Source: Candidatus Endomicrobiellum meruensis (GTDB taxonomy: Bacteria > Elusimicrobiota > Endomicrobiia > Endomicrobiales > Endomicrobiaceae). From it: a stretch of DNA of 58,096 nucleotides. The notes under the pieces are model-generated. The model saw nothing but the letters and a program-made list of their open reading frames with translations, made no database searches and was not told where the DNA came from. The translations under genes and the position numbers were made by a program. Below are positions 45,168-58,067 of the stretch, in pieces. The stretch covers positions 1-58,096 of the forward strand of contig JAITDI010000040.1 of the NCBI GenBank assembly GCA_031282625.1, in the 5' to 3' direction. Within the stretch, counting starts at the first letter, position 1. Every line of letters starts with the position of its first letter.

Positions 45168-46204
45168 TATGTTAATGAGTCTCCTACATGAATACTACTT
45201 CTTTTAGCCACTTCTACGTCTATATTAACACCATCAAGATTTAAGGACTGCAACTGCACATGCGGTAAATCAGGATTTTGTCCTGAATCAAAGGATAACA
45301 CCGTATTGTTATTTTTTATTCCTTCATGCAAAAAGAAATTGTATTTTGTAAAATTACCAACAACTGTTACCTTATATTCTTTGTTTGCATGAAAATTTAA
45401 CGTGTTGTTCGCTATAATTGAATTAGTGTCGTAGGAGGAAATGTATGCTCCTAATATTCCTATCATATTTCCATTGGCGTTTAAAGTAACATCCTTTGAG
45501 ATGGTTACACTATTATCTGCGATATTGATATTATTACTACTAAGAAAAGAGCTATCTACATAAACATATGCATCACATAAGAGTATGTAGGAAGAGCTAG
45601 ATTTTAACACGCAACCTTCACCGATGCTTACTTTATTTCCTTTCACTTCATAATTCATTCGGTTCATTAGATCATTATGTATTATGGACAACGTCGTCCC
45701 AATGATAGACACTCTGCCGCCTACTAGACTGGAATTAGGGAGTATATTTACTTTATTGTTGGTAGAGTGGCTAGCCTGAACACTCCCTGAAATTTCAATG
45801 TCGCCTATGGATTCAATAGTGGTTCCTTCAAAAATATTAACCTCATTATTCTCATCTCTTGAGTTGTTTAGTATTGAAGTATTATAGGACCCTTGAAAAT
45901 AACTGCTATTATTTGAATTTAAGGTATTTTCTATATTCAAAACATTAAAAGAGTTTACAGCATTTGGTAGGTTCGAATAGCTTCCCAAAATAGCAATGGT
46001 GTTAACTGTTCTGATATTTTTACAGGTTAAAGAATTGTTATTTGTTATGTCATTGAAGGGAGATTTCCCAAGGTTGTCTGGGTCTCCGTTCCCCGCTATA
46101 TTCGCGTCAATAGTACCCCCATCTACAGTAATACTTTGTCCTCCGTTACAAATTTCATAAAAACACAACAAAGAAAGCAGAATTACTAAAAAATACTTGT
46201 TCAC
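45167..46204 (-). CDS. Autotransporter passenger domain, 5' half of a split gene
   Basis: 345 residues starting at GTG with AGG overlapping the ruvC stop. Signal peptide (1-22), then Asn/Ser-rich repeats of short strands with NNKVNILPNSSLVGG and NSVTISKDVTLNANGN patterns that look like a right-handed beta-helix. It ends at VHVGDSLT, just before a barrel in the next frame. Role: surface exposure, perhaps adhesion to the host or its microenvironment (inference). It sits inside the ruvC-ruvA interval with 9-10 nt gaps on both sides. Confidence 0.7.
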   Translation of the reverse strand: MNKYFLVILLSLLCFYEICNGGQSITVDGGTIDANIAGNGDPDNLGKSPFNDITNNNSLTCKNIRTVNTIAILGSYSNLPNAVNSFNVLNIENTLNSNNSSYFQGSYNTSILNNSRDENNEVNIFEGTTIESIGDIEISGSVQASHSTNNKVNILPNSSLVGGRVSIIGTTLSIIHNDLMNRMNYEVKGNKVSIGEGCVLKSSSSYILLCDAYVYVDSSFLSSNNINIADNSVTISKDVTLNANGNMIGILGAYISSYDTNSIIANNTLNFHANKEYKVTVVGNFTKYNFFLHEGIKNNNTVLSFDSGQNPDLPHVQLQSLNLDGVNIDVEVAKRSSIHVGDSLT

Positions 46205-46213
46205 AGTAGTTTT

Positions 46214-46693
46214 TTACCTCCATTTTTTTGTCGAAATATGGCATATAGCTATTGCTAATGCATCAGCTGCATCGTCGGGCTTTGGAATTTCTTTAAGCTT
46301 TAATAAAGTTTTAACCATATGTTGCATTTGGTGTTTGTCTGCAGAACCATAGCCTGTAAGAGCCATTTTAACATATTTAGGATTGTATTCAAATAAAGGA
46401 ATCTTATTCATTGAAACAGTTAAAACTATTGCACCCCTAGACTGCCCTACAGATGCCACAGTTTTAGACGCTTTTAAAAAGAATAGCTCTTCTATAGCGA
46501 CGACTTCAGGTTTATATCTGTTTATAACAGATTGAAGTTCGTCATGAACTGTATGGAGTCTTTCTATAAGAGGAGCAGGAGGCATCGTTTTGATGCAACC
46601 GTATTGTATAGTGTTGATTTTATCTTTTGATAAAGTCTCAACAACGCCCCAGCCTGTAAGAGAAAGACCCGGATCAATTCCAAGCACTATCAT
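46214..46693 (-). CDS. ruvC: Holliday junction resolvase RuvC
   Basis: Cuts Holliday junctions symmetrically after RuvAB migration. 159 residues, RNase H fold, with the acidic active site visible: D7 in GIDPGLS, E68 in AIEELFF, and D141/D144 in PDDAADALAIA. The start overlaps the yebC stop (TAATG). Confidence 0.95.
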   Translation of the reverse strand: MIVLGIDPGLSLTGWGVVETLSKDKINTIQYGCIKTMPPAPLIERLHTVHDELQSVINRYKPEVVAIEELFFLKASKTVASVGQSRGAIVLTVSMNKIPLFEYNPKYVKMALTGYGSADKHQMQHMVKTLLKLKEIPKPDDAADALAIAICHISTKKWR

Positions 46694-47448
46694 TACTCTT
46701 CTATTTTCTCCATTTCTTCCGAGGAAATGTCAAAGTTTGCATAAACATTCTTAACGTCTTCGTGTTCTTCTAAAGAATCCATAAGCTTTAACATACATTT
46801 TGCGTCATCGCCTGAAAGAACTACCTGAGTTTGGGGAATCATGCTTATTTCAGAAGAGTTTACAGTTATATTTTTTTCTTTCAAGAATTTCTTTACGGAT
46901 TCCAAATCTGAAGGATTTGTTATGATTTCGTATATATCGCTATCAGCTTCGCTTTTAAAATCTTCGGCACCCGCTTCTAAAGCTGCATTCATAACGGTTT
47001 CTTCGTAGGTTCCAGCTTTATTTACCGTTATATAGCCTTTTCTGTCAAACATCCAACCTACGCATCCAGTTTCGCCAAGGTTTCCTTTGTGGCTTGAAAA
47101 CATTTTTCTTATTTCTGAAGCTGTTCTATTTTTATTGTCCGTAGTTACTTCCACTATTAAAGCCACACCTGCTGGACCATATCCCTCGTAAACCATTTCT
47201 TCGTAAATCGCACCCGGTATTTCGCCGTTGCCTCTTTGTATTGCTTTCTTTATGTTATCCTGAGGCATATTTGCTTCTTTAGCGTCTTCAATAGCTTTTC
47301 TTAAACGAGCATTGTTTTCAATCTGATCGCCGCCTTCTTTTGTTGCAACTACAATTTCTCTTATGATTTTTGTAAAAACTTTGCCCTTTTTTGCGTCAGT
47401 TGCCGCTTTTTTATGTTTAATACTAGCCCATTTATTATGACCTGACAT
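46693..47448 (-). CDS. yebC: YebC/PmpR family protein (TACO1 family)
   Basis: 251 residues, full-length. The N-terminal signature SGHNKWASIKHKKAATDAKKG (given in part) and GYGPAGVALIVE are typical. YebC proteins act as transcription regulators or as ribosome factors that help at proline stretches. The common yebC-ruvC-ruvA-ruvB order is kept except for the inserted autotransporter. It is probably the first gene of this operon; a TATAAT-like box is on the minus strand at 47479-47484 without a clear -35. Confidence 0.94.
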   Translation of the reverse strand: MSGHNKWASIKHKKAATDAKKGKVFTKIIREIVVATKEGGDQIENNARLRKAIEDAKEANMPQDNIKKAIQRGNGEIPGAIYEEMVYEGYGPAGVALIVEVTTDNKNRTASEIRKMFSSHKGNLGETGCVGWMFDRKGYITVNKAGTYEETVMNAALEAGAEDFKSEADSDIYEIITNPSDLESVKKFLKEKNITVNSSEISMIPQTQVVLSGDDAKCMLKLMDSLEEHEDVKNVYANFDISSEEMEKIEE

Positions 47449-47588
47449 AAGTTTTACTCCTATTTATTTATGCAAACAATTATAAATTGCTACGTTGCTA
47501 AGCACATCGCAATAACTGAAACTACAAAAACTTAAAATTATCCTAAAGCTATTTGTAACAATAAGAAACGTTAAGCACATATATTACA

Positions 47589-48005
47589 TTACATGCCTTT
47601 ACGTTTGAGACCTATCCCTGATTTTAACTCTGCAACAGATTTTTTCAATTCAGTTTCTATAACGGACATATCAACAAAATTCTTTCTCTTTTCTTTTATC
47701 TCTTTTGCAAGTTTTACAGCCTGCTCTATCTTATGTTTATTAGTTTCGTCAGAATTTGCAGCAAACTCCGCTATTACGTTAATATTTTTATTGGTAATCT
47801 CTGCAAAACCACCTGTAATAGCTATCTCTTTTACGCCGTCTGAAGATTCAAGTATTATCTCGCCATGTTTTAAGTTAGTTACAAGTCCTTCATGTCCAGG
47901 CAAGACCGTTATTATACCGTTTGCTGTAGGAAAAGAAGCGGAGAGTATCTCTCCTTTAAAAACAAGCCCTTGCGGCGATAAAATTTCTATTCCAAAATTA
48001 TTCAT
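47589..48005 (-). CDS. atpC: ATP synthase epsilon subunit
   Basis: 138 residues: N-terminal beta sandwich (GIEILSPQGLVFKGEILSASFP in parts; LPGHEGLVTNLKHGEI) and a C-terminal helical hairpin from about 90. It inhibits and couples rotation in F1. It is the last gene of the atp operon, 15 nt after atpD. Confidence 0.93.
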   Translation of the reverse strand: MNNFGIEILSPQGLVFKGEILSASFPTANGIITVLPGHEGLVTNLKHGEIILESSDGVKEIAITGGFAEITNKNINVIAEFAANSDETNKHKIEQAVKLAKEIKEKRKNFVDMSVIETELKKSVAELKSGIGLKRKGM

Positions 48006-48020
48006 ATTTTCCCGCTTTCA

Positions 48021-50266
<2,246 letters not shown>

Positions 50267-50292
<26 letters not shown>

Positions 50293-51808
50293 AGTTGTTT
50301 ACACTCTTAAATTCATTAATTTCTTTTTCAAGTTCAGCTTTCAGCGCATCGTCTATCTTTGCACTTGTTGATAGTTTTTTTACAGTCTCCGGGTACGTTT
50401 TCTTAACGTAATCTATCATTTGGTGTTCAACTGTTACAACTTTGTCAACGTCTATATTATCAAAAAGTCCTGACGTTACGGCAAAAATTGACAATATTTC
50501 AGAAATTTCATCGTAAGGTTTGTATTGAGGCTGCTTAAGAATTTCAGAAATTCTTTTCCCTCTTTCAAGCCGCTTCAATGTGTCTTCATCTAAATCACTT
50601 CCAAACTGCGTAAAAGTCTGAAGCTCTCTAAACTGAGAAAGTTCAAGTCTTACAGGACCTGCCAACTGTTTCATTGATTTAGTTTGAGCTGCGCCGCCAA
50701 CGCGAGACACAGAAAGTCCAACGTTAATAGCCGGACGCATGCCTGCGTTAAATAAATCCGCTTCTAAATATATCTGTCCATCTGTTATAGAAACAACGTT
50801 TGTAGGAATATACGCCGACAAATCATTTCCTTGAGTTTCAATAATCGGTAAAGCTGTAATTGACCCTCCGCCTCTTTTATCTGACATTCTTGCAGATCTT
50901 TCAAGAAGCCTTGAATGCAGATAGAAAATATCGCCAGGGTAAGCTTCGCGTCCTGCAGGTCTTTTAATTAACAATGAAATCTGTCTATATGCCCATGCGT
51001 GTTTTGTCAAATCGTCGTAAACAATTAAAACGTCTTCCCCTTTATCCATAAAATATTCGCCGATTGCAGAAGCTGCAAGAGGAGCAATATATTGCATTGA
51101 AGCAGGATCGGAAGCTGTTGCAGCTACAATTATGGTATAATCCATAGCTCCTTCTTCTTTTAACTTTGAAACTATTGAAGCTAAGTTAGACTGCTTTTGT
51201 CCAATTGAGCAATATATGCATATAACTCTTTTTAAACCCATATCAAGTTTTTTTTGATTTATTATAGTATCTACAGCTATGGCAGTTTTTCCTGTGCCTC
51301 TATCGCCGATTATAAGTTCTCTTTGACCTCTTCCTATAGGCGTCATAGCGTCTATAGCTTTAATTCCAGTTTTTAAAGGTGTATCAACTGAACTTCTTTC
51401 AATAATTCCGGGCGCTATTTTTTCAACTGGATAATAAGATGGGTTAGCATGTTTAAGCTCATTTCCGTCTATAGATTCTCCAAGAGTGTTAACAACCCTT
51501 CCTATGAGTTTGTCCGAAACAGGAACATTCAAAACTTTTCCCGTTGATTTTACCTTCATTCCACGCGAAACGCGACCAGTATTTTTAATTAGAACAATTG
51601 AAACAAAATCTTCGTCAATGTTTAATACAAACCCTACAGAACCATCATCAAATTCTATTTCTTCATAATATCCCGCATTAGAAAGCCCTGAAGCTTTCAC
51701 AATTTCGTCCCCGATACTTTCCACAATTCCAAAATTTACAAGCTCAGGACTTGTTTGAGCGGAATACAGCTCTTTTTCAATTTTTTGTATTATTTCTTCC
51801 GGTTTCAT
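50267..51808 (-). CDS. atpA: ATP synthase alpha subunit
   Basis: Non-catalytic nucleotide-binding F1 subunit. 513 residues, typical. Walker A GDRGTGKTAI, SIGQKQSNLA and RPAINVGLSVSRVGG are all intact. It abuts atpH (1-nt overlap). Confidence 0.96.
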
Positions 51809-52164
51809 TATAATCTCTCTTTTATGACATTTAAGGTTCTTCTTGCTATCCCTGAAATACTATAATCTAAAATGAAATCACTATATTCAAAACGCACACC
51901 ACCGGCAACATCTGCATCATCGCGTTTAAAAGTAATCTTTTTACCTGGAAACATCGCTTCTATTTTACTTTTATTAGCGCCGCTAAGCTCTCCGGCAAAG
52001 GTTGCGAGAACATTCTTATCTTTTATCTCATTAGACAAAAGGCGAGCAAATGCCTTAACCTCTTGCCTTGAAAAATTTAAATAAATCCAATTTAAATCTT
52101 TTTCCGACAACTCATCGTATTCAACTATTGATTTTGCAAGTTCTTTAATTTGTGATCTTTTCAT
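51808..52164 (-). CDS. atpH: ATP synthase delta subunit (short)
   Basis: 118 residues, shorter than the usual 170-180. The conserved C-terminal part is present (RDDADVAGGVRFEYSDFILDYSISG, in part VAGGVRFEYSD). The N-terminal helical bundle that binds the alpha-subunit tip is reduced. Assigned from position between atpF and atpA and this C-terminal motif. Confidence 0.8.
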   Translation of the reverse strand: MKRSQIKELAKSIVEYDELSEKDLNWIYLNFSRQEVKAFARLLSNEIKDKNVLATFAGELSGANKSKIEAMFPGKKITFKRDDADVAGGVRFEYSDFILDYSISGIARRTLNVIKERL

Positions 52165-52654
52165 CTATCCTTTCCAGAGCGCGAGACATTAATTTTTGTT
52201 TTTCTTCTTCAGTAAACAATTCTGATAAAACTTTAGATAAAATCTTGCTTGAAACATCAACAGACATTTTACCTATTTGCTTATTCATGTTTTCAAATTC
52301 GGCAGAAGCTCTATTCTTTGCTTCTTCTATAATTTGCTGCGAATGAGACTTTGCTTCAACTAATGTTTTTTCTTTTGTTTCGTCAGCAGATGCCTTAACA
52401 GCCGCCATTAGCTTATCCGCGCCAACTTTAGCGTCGGCAAGAATCTTTTTCCGTTCCTCGCCTGCATTTTCCAAAGCAGCTTTTGCATTTTCAGCATCTT
52501 GCAAAGATTGTTCTATTTTACGCTTTCTCTCGTCAAGCATTTTCTTTAAAGGTTTAAATAAAAACTTTTTAAGAATAAACACTATGATGAGAAAATTTAT
52601 CAGCTGAAACAAAAACAACTTAGTTTCTAAACCAAATTTTTGTATTATTTCCAT
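52145..52654 (-). CDS. atpF: ATP synthase b subunit
   Basis: 169 residues: one N-terminal membrane helix (about 11-29, LFLFQLINFLIIVFILKKFL), then a long charged coiled coil. It forms the peripheral stalk with delta. The end overlaps atpH by 20 nt. Confidence 0.92.
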   Translation of the reverse strand: MEIIQKFGLETKLFLFQLINFLIIVFILKKFLFKPLKKMLDERKRKIEQSLQDAENAKAALENAGEERKKILADAKVGADKLMAAVKASADETKEKTLVEAKSHSQQIIEEAKNRASAEFENMNKQIGKMSVDVSSKILSKVLSELFTEEEKQKLMSRALERIDEKITN

Positions 52655-52669
52655 TTTTATCTCTTTGAA

Positions 52670-53604
<935 letters not shown>

Positions 53605-53643
53605 ACTATTTCCTCTTTCTCTGTATCGTTTCTTTATTTGCGT

Positions 53644-55848
53644 TCAGCGCTTGAAATACTCTGCTGCGTCTTTATCATTGGGATTTATATGATAAATTTC
53701 AATCCATAGTTGTTTTGCTTTATCATTTTTATCTAACCCGCTGTAAAGCATGGCAAGATTCTTTTTAGCATTTATATTTTGAGAATTCAACTCCAGAGCT
53801 TTTAAATACATAGATTCAGCTTTGTCAAATTTCCTTTGAAGCACATACAAATATCCAAGTTGGTTATAGGTCTCGGAATAATCATTTTGTCGTCTAAAAC
53901 TCCAATCTTCGACCCAAAAGTTATGAGGAGCTTCCCATAATCTTTTAGGGTACTCCAAATGAGCTAACAAAATTTCTTCAGATTTTTCAAAATCTCCAGC
54001 TTGAGCATACAATGATGAGAGTCCGTAATATGACATGGGGAAAATTGGATCTATTTCAATGTACTGCTTATAATACTTTTCCGACATCTTAAACGCATCA
54101 GTGACAGCTTTTTCCTGATTGGCAATAATATCTCTAGGTTTTCCCTCTGCAATATATTGCTGTAACAAAATTTTATTATCGTTAAACATCCTTAGATACA
54201 TCATTCCAGCATACCATTTGGATTGTACAAAATTCGGAGCTAAACTCCAAAGTTCTCCGAAGGTTTTTTCTGCCAAAATGGTGTCGCCAGCTTTCCACCT
54301 GTCAAGATGAACATTGATTTTAAAATATTTTGACATTAAGTAAGAAGGATTATTTTTGTTTACTTGGTTGTACGTAAAGATTGCGTTTTCCCAATTACTA
54401 GACCTGGAGAAAAGAATAGCTCTTGCATGCAGCAAATCTGCAGTAAAATAACCTTTTGTAAACATAATCGCCCAGACAAAAATAACAACAATTATAGATT
54501 GCAAAACAAGTTTAACAGGCTTTTTTAAATAGTTTTTGTTTGCGCTATTTCCATGGTTTATAGAATTTGCTCCTATAGATAAAGTTAAACCTATTAAAAG
54601 CCAAAATATAACACCGGAAGATACGAATTTTAAAGAAACGCATACAAGTCCGTGCACAAGCTGAGCGACAAAAGCTGAAATAACGCCAAGCTGGAAATAA
54701 GTAACAGGGACATCTCTTGTAGTTTCTCTTGCGCGAGAAAGTAACATATTTTTGTATCCTAAAATTAAAACAAAAATAATAAGGACAAGGAAGATTGTAA
54801 GACCTATTATACCTTCGTCATACCACATTTCAAGATATTCGTTTTCAGGGTGATCGCTTTCGGTGTTATGTTTTCCTTCAATAAAAAATATCTGTGGTCT
54901 TCTCCAAGATGGGTATGTTAAATAAAATGTACCTATCCCAGTACCTAAAACAGGGTTTGTGTTTATCATTTCCCACGTTGAAAGCCATGTAAATACTCTG
55001 AAGGAAGCACTATCGGTTCTTTCCTTAGTTTTGTGATATATGGCAAAAACTGATAAAAATGAAACAATCAACATACATATTGCCAATATAATCAGAAATT
55101 TATTGTTGATTTTATTTCTTAAGAATACAAACGCATATAGCACAGCAAAAATGACAAGCCCTGAAGCAAAACCAAGCCATGTTCCCTTTGACATTGTATG
55201 ATAAGAGCATATTAAAATCATAAACCATAAAATAGCAAGATAAAATTTCTTTTTATACATAAATAAAGCGAGAATAATAGGACTCAAGACAATCAAGAAA
55301 TCACCGAAGAAATTAGGATTGCCAAAACTTGACATTATCCTGTCTCCAAATGCTTGCCTCCAAAGAAAAGGATCTAAGCCCGATGAGAACGTTCCTTTAG
55401 GATACATGTAATAGTCAAAGATCTGCAATATACCATATGCACACACGGCAAACGACGCGGCAATAAGCCAATTTTTTATACGGAATATTTTCTTGTTATC
55501 GTCAAATTCATCAACTAATATAAAAACTATGCCGCAATATATAAATCTTCTAAGAAGATCGTTTAAACTTGTAAGTTTGAAAGGAGAAATGGAAAGAGAA
55601 ACAAGTCCAGACAACAACAGTAAAACTACAGGTAAAATATAGATGAACTTATTTTTAAACAAAGTAAAACATCCCTCTTCTATTTTTAGAAGAAGCCAAG
55701 CCATGATTAAAAATAATCCGCCTATATGAAAAATAGTGATTTTTATTTGAGCCGAGTCATAAGTGCTAAGATAAAAAGACACTGCTATCAAAAAATAAAA
55801 AACAGGAAGACCAAAAAGAACTATTTTTCTCAGAGATTTCTGAATCAT
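53644..55848 (-). CDS. O-antigen-ligase-like (Wzy_C) membrane protein with TPR tail
   Basis: Multi-pass membrane protein: about ten helices in residues 5-470 with a large periplasmic loop carrying a Wzy_C/WaaL-type region (GTGIGTFYLTYPSWR; HPENEYLEMWYDEGIIGL), then TPR repeats from about 480. Such proteins join or polymerise glycans in the periplasm. The open frame reaches a GTG at 55866, but ATG 55848 has GAGGG upstream, so I start there (734 residues). It could serve the glycan island at 8-16 kb (inference). Confidence 0.8.
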   Translation of the reverse strand: MIQKSLRKIVLFGLPVFYFLIAVSFYLSTYDSAQIKITIFHIGGLFLIMAWLLLKIEEGCFTLFKNKFIYILPVVLLLLSGLVSLSISPFKLTSLNDLLRRFIYCGIVFILVDEFDDNKKIFRIKNWLIAASFAVCAYGILQIFDYYMYPKGTFSSGLDPFLWRQAFGDRIMSSFGNPNFFGDFLIVLSPIILALFMYKKKFYLAILWFMILICSYHTMSKGTWLGFASGLVIFAVLYAFVFLRNKINNKFLIILAICMLIVSFLSVFAIYHKTKERTDSASFRVFTWLSTWEMINTNPVLGTGIGTFYLTYPSWRRPQIFFIEGKHNTESDHPENEYLEMWYDEGIIGLTIFLVLIIFVLILGYKNMLLSRARETTRDVPVTYFQLGVISAFVAQLVHGLVCVSLKFVSSGVIFWLLIGLTLSIGANSINHGNSANKNYLKKPVKLVLQSIIVVIFVWAIMFTKGYFTADLLHARAILFSRSSNWENAIFTYNQVNKNNPSYLMSKYFKINVHLDRWKAGDTILAEKTFGELWSLAPNFVQSKWYAGMMYLRMFNDNKILLQQYIAEGKPRDIIANQEKAVTDAFKMSEKYYKQYIEIDPIFPMSYYGLSSLYAQAGDFEKSEEILLAHLEYPKRLWEAPHNFWVEDWSFRRQNDYSETYNQLGYLYVLQRKFDKAESMYLKALELNSQNINAKKNLAMLYSGLDKNDKAKQLWIEIYHINPNDKDAAEYFKR

Positions 55849-55890
55849 AATAGGATTTTCCCTCACAATTGAAAGATCGCAACGATGGGT

Positions 55891-55920
55891 ATTCTACCTA
55901 ATTATTCAGAAGTCGGTCAA
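55891..55920 (-). promoter_or_regulatory. Sigma70-like promoter for the ligase-like gene and perhaps atp
   Basis: Minus strand TTGACC (55915-55920), 18-nt spacer, TAGAAT (55891-55896), about 45 nt before the chosen ATG. Confidence 0.6.
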
Positions 55921-56085
55921 TAAATTTTAAGTATTTACGTTATATAATTATTAAATTTAATTATTTTATAGTTTTTTTACGCTGGAGTGCGTATTTAATT
56001 GAAAAAATATGGAAATATATAATTTTGGATACTTTACAAAGAACTTTTTTGTTAAGTATTGTAAAATACCGGCAAAAACTTTTGA

Positions 56086-56091
56086 TATAAT
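56086..56091 (+). promoter_or_regulatory. -10 box of the cyclophilin promoter
   Basis: TATAAT preceded by TTGA, about 50 nt upstream of the cyclophilin ATG. No good -35 box at 16-18 nt. AAGGAG at 56127-56132 is the ribosome-binding site. Confidence 0.45.
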
Positions 56092-56140
56092 ACCGATATG
56101 TTTATTGGATCTTTCAAAATAAAAAAAAGGAGACGTATCA

Positions 56141-56644
56141 ATGAATTCTGTAATCAAGACTTCTATGGGAACAATTAAAATAAAACTTCTACACGAAAAT
56201 GCTCCTCTTACAGTGGCTAATTTTGTGGAATTAGCAGAAGGAACAAAAGAATTTATTGACTCAAAAACAGGAAAAGCTGTAAAAAGAAAATTCTATGATG
56301 GACTAATTTTCCACAGAGTAATACCTGAATTTATGATTCAAGGAGGTGACCCTATTGGAACTGGTACCGGCGGACCAGGATATAAATTTAAAGATGAAAT
56401 AGACACTTCTTTGAAGTTTGATAAGCCGGGAATTTTGGCTATGGCTAACTCTGGACCTAATACAAACGGCTCTCAATTTTTTATAACTGAAGTTTCTACA
56501 CCTTGGCTTAACGGAAACCATACAATCTTTGGCGAAGTTACAGAAGGTTTGGACGTAATAAAAAAGATAGCCAGAACCGAAGTTGATTTTTCCGATACTC
56601 CTGTAGAGCCTATCATAATTGAAAGCATTAAAATTGAAAGATAA
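56141..56644 (+). CDS. Peptidyl-prolyl cis-trans isomerase, cyclophilin type
   Basis: 167-residue cytoplasmic cyclophilin. Catalytic arginine in FHRVIPEFMIQGGDP, and GPNTNGSQFFIT and GNHTIFGEV mark the active-site groove. No signal peptide. It speeds proline isomerisation in protein folding. The first plus-strand gene of the right end; the DJ-1 gene follows after 9 nt. Confidence 0.95.
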   Translation: MNSVIKTSMGTIKIKLLHENAPLTVANFVELAEGTKEFIDSKTGKAVKRKFYDGLIFHRVIPEFMIQGGDPIGTGTGGPGYKFKDEIDTSLKFDKPGILAMANSGPNTNGSQFFITEVSTPWLNGNHTIFGEVTEGLDVIKKIARTEVDFSDTPVEPIIIESIKIER

Positions 56645-56653
56645 GGATTTAAG

Positions 56654-57160
56654 ATGAAAAGAATTGTTTTTATAACTGCTCCTCAACTATTTAGAGACGA
56701 AGAATATTTCAAGCCTAAAGAAATCCTAGAAAAAGCAGGCGTAGAAGTAATTACAGCGAGTGTAAAAATAGGAGAGCTGACGGGGCGATTTTGTTACAAG
56801 ACTGTAAGTTCGGTCTTAATTTCTGATATTAAGTCTTCTGATTTTGACGCCATAGTTTACGTCGGAGGCAATGGATCAAGTGTGTTTTTTGAAAATAAAT
56901 GTGCCTTGCAGCTTGCAAACGAATTTTTCAACCAAAACAAACCTCTTGCCGCAATATGTATTGCTGGAGTTATTTTGGCAAATTCAGGCGTTTTGAAAGG
57001 TAGGAAAGCTACTGTTTACATTGATGGGAAAGAAGCTTTAATAAGAGGCGGTGCTGATTACACAGGCAATTCTTTGGAAATTGATGGAAATATTATTACT
57101 GCAAACGGACCCGACGCCGCAGAACAATTCGGTAAAGCCATTGTAAAAGTTTTACAATAG
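56654..57160 (+). CDS. DJ-1/PfpI family protein
   Basis: 168 residues with a flavodoxin-like fold. The nucleophile-elbow cysteine is in AAICIAGVILA, preceded by AIVYVGGNGSS. The family includes deglycase-like, protease-like and stress proteins; the substrate is unknown. Cotranscribed with the cyclophilin, suggesting a protein-quality role (inference). Confidence 0.88.
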   Translation: MKRIVFITAPQLFRDEEYFKPKEILEKAGVEVITASVKIGELTGRFCYKTVSSVLISDIKSSDFDAIVYVGGNGSSVFFENKCALQLANEFFNQNKPLAAICIAGVILANSGVLKGRKATVYIDGKEALIRGGADYTGNSLEIDGNIITANGPDAAEQFGKAIVKVLQ

Positions 57161-57204
57161 TTTATGCGTACTTGCTCTACTGCGTCTTTATACTATGCCT
57201 AATG

Positions 57205-57262
57205 TAAGATTAAAAAAAGATGATGGAACCTTAAATGGTTCTATCATCTTTTTTTAATCTTA
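57205..57262. terminator. Long 26-bp hairpin terminator
   Basis: Arms 57205-57230 and 57237-57262 pair over 26 bp with one G-U wobble and a 6-nt loop. The A7 and T7 runs lie inside the stem, so it could stop transcription in both directions. It follows the DJ-1 gene by 44 nt. Confidence 0.8.
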
Positions 57263-57700
57263 TGTATGGAAAGATCAAGGATTAAATCAAATTTTTATGT
57301 TTCATCAAGAATATTTTTTCTTGATTACTTCTAAAAGACATTGAAAAAATTCAAAACTCAAAAATTAAGCATCTAAAAAACTTGTAATTATTTGCTAAGA
57401 TTGGCAGAATTATTATCTTTTTTTGTTCATTTTCAGTTATATATACTTGTCATCGGACGAAAAAACAGAACTTTTGGTAGGGATTTGAATTTATTTTAAT
57501 AAGCGCGGCGATGGGACTTGAAGCCTCGTCTAACTATACTTATTTTTGTAAGCACTTTGTAAGCCACTCACCGCAAATCAAAGATAAAATCAACATATTC
57601 ATTATACATAATTCAAATAAAAAAACAAGTATGGACTTCACTTTAAAACAGTCGCTCCTTGATTTCATAAAATTCATTATGTTATGAGATTGTACAAAAT
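57263..57700. other. Gene-free AT-rich stretch
   Basis: About 440 nt without a convincing coding frame. The only GC-richer patch is 57500-57530 (GCGCGGCGATGGGACTTGAAGCC), which together with GGGATTTGAA at 57480-57489 recalls the complement of a tRNA T-arm, but no cloverleaf could be folded. It may be the decayed edge of an integrated element. Confidence 0.4.
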
Positions 57701-57731
57701 TTGACAAAATGTAGATAATTTTCTACAATTT
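57701..57731 (+). promoter_or_regulatory. Toxin-gene promoter with overlapping dyad operator
   Basis: TTGACA (57701-57706), 17 nt, TACAAT (57724-57729). An inverted repeat (57706-57715 with 57722-57731, 9 of 10 bp) covers the spacer and the -10 box, where a toxin-antitoxin complex or antitoxin could bind. Confidence 0.7.
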
Positions 57732-57761
57732 TATTACAAAGAAAGTCAAAAAAGGCTTGAA

Positions 57762-58067
57762 ATGGAAATAAAAATAATAGTCAAAACGACGAAGATTTTT
57801 GATAAGTGGTTTAAGGATTTGAAGGATATACAGGCTGTTACGGCAATAAGAGTTAGAATTTCAAGAATTAAAAATGGGAATTTTGGCGATATAAAACATG
57901 TGAAGGGAGTAAAGGGGATTTATGAGTTAAGAATTCATGTCGGCAACGGTTATAGAATATATTGCAGCAGAAATGGCAACATGTTAGTAATATTATTAAA
58001 TGGCGGTAATAAATCAACACAAAAAAATGATATTGAAAAGGCGGAAGTGCTAAAAGAGAGTTTATAA
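57762..58067 (+). CDS. RelE/HigB-type toxin (addiction module killer family)
   Basis: 101 residues of the RelE/ParE fold, close to the 'addiction module killer protein' group in which toxin precedes antitoxin. Visible: FDKWFKDLKD (helix 1), RISRIKNGNFGDIKHVKGVKGIYELRI (in part GVKGIYELRI), GYRIYCSRNG and LLNGGNKSTQKNDIEKA. Family members are ribosome-dependent mRNA endonucleases. The antitoxin should begin just after the window edge: GAGAGG lies at 58084-58089. Confidence 0.88.
   Translation: MEIKIIVKTTKIFDKWFKDLKDIQAVTAIRVRISRIKNGNFGDIKHVKGVKGIYELRIHVGNGYRIYCSRNGNMLVILLNGGNKSTQKNDIEKAEVLKESL

Noticed and set aside
45160..45175. Programmed frameshift joining passenger and barrel
   Set aside because: No slippery heptamer or long homopolymer lies at the junction; a simple one-base deletion explains it better.
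55966..56157. Minus-strand 63-codon frame upstream of the cyclophilin
   Set aside because: It overlaps the cyclophilin promoter and start, has no ribosome-binding site and no family resemblance.
57480..57530. tRNA gene on the minus strand
   Set aside because: Two TTCAAATCC/TTCAAGTCC-like motifs occur, but no D-arm, anticodon arm or 7-bp acceptor stem could be built around them.
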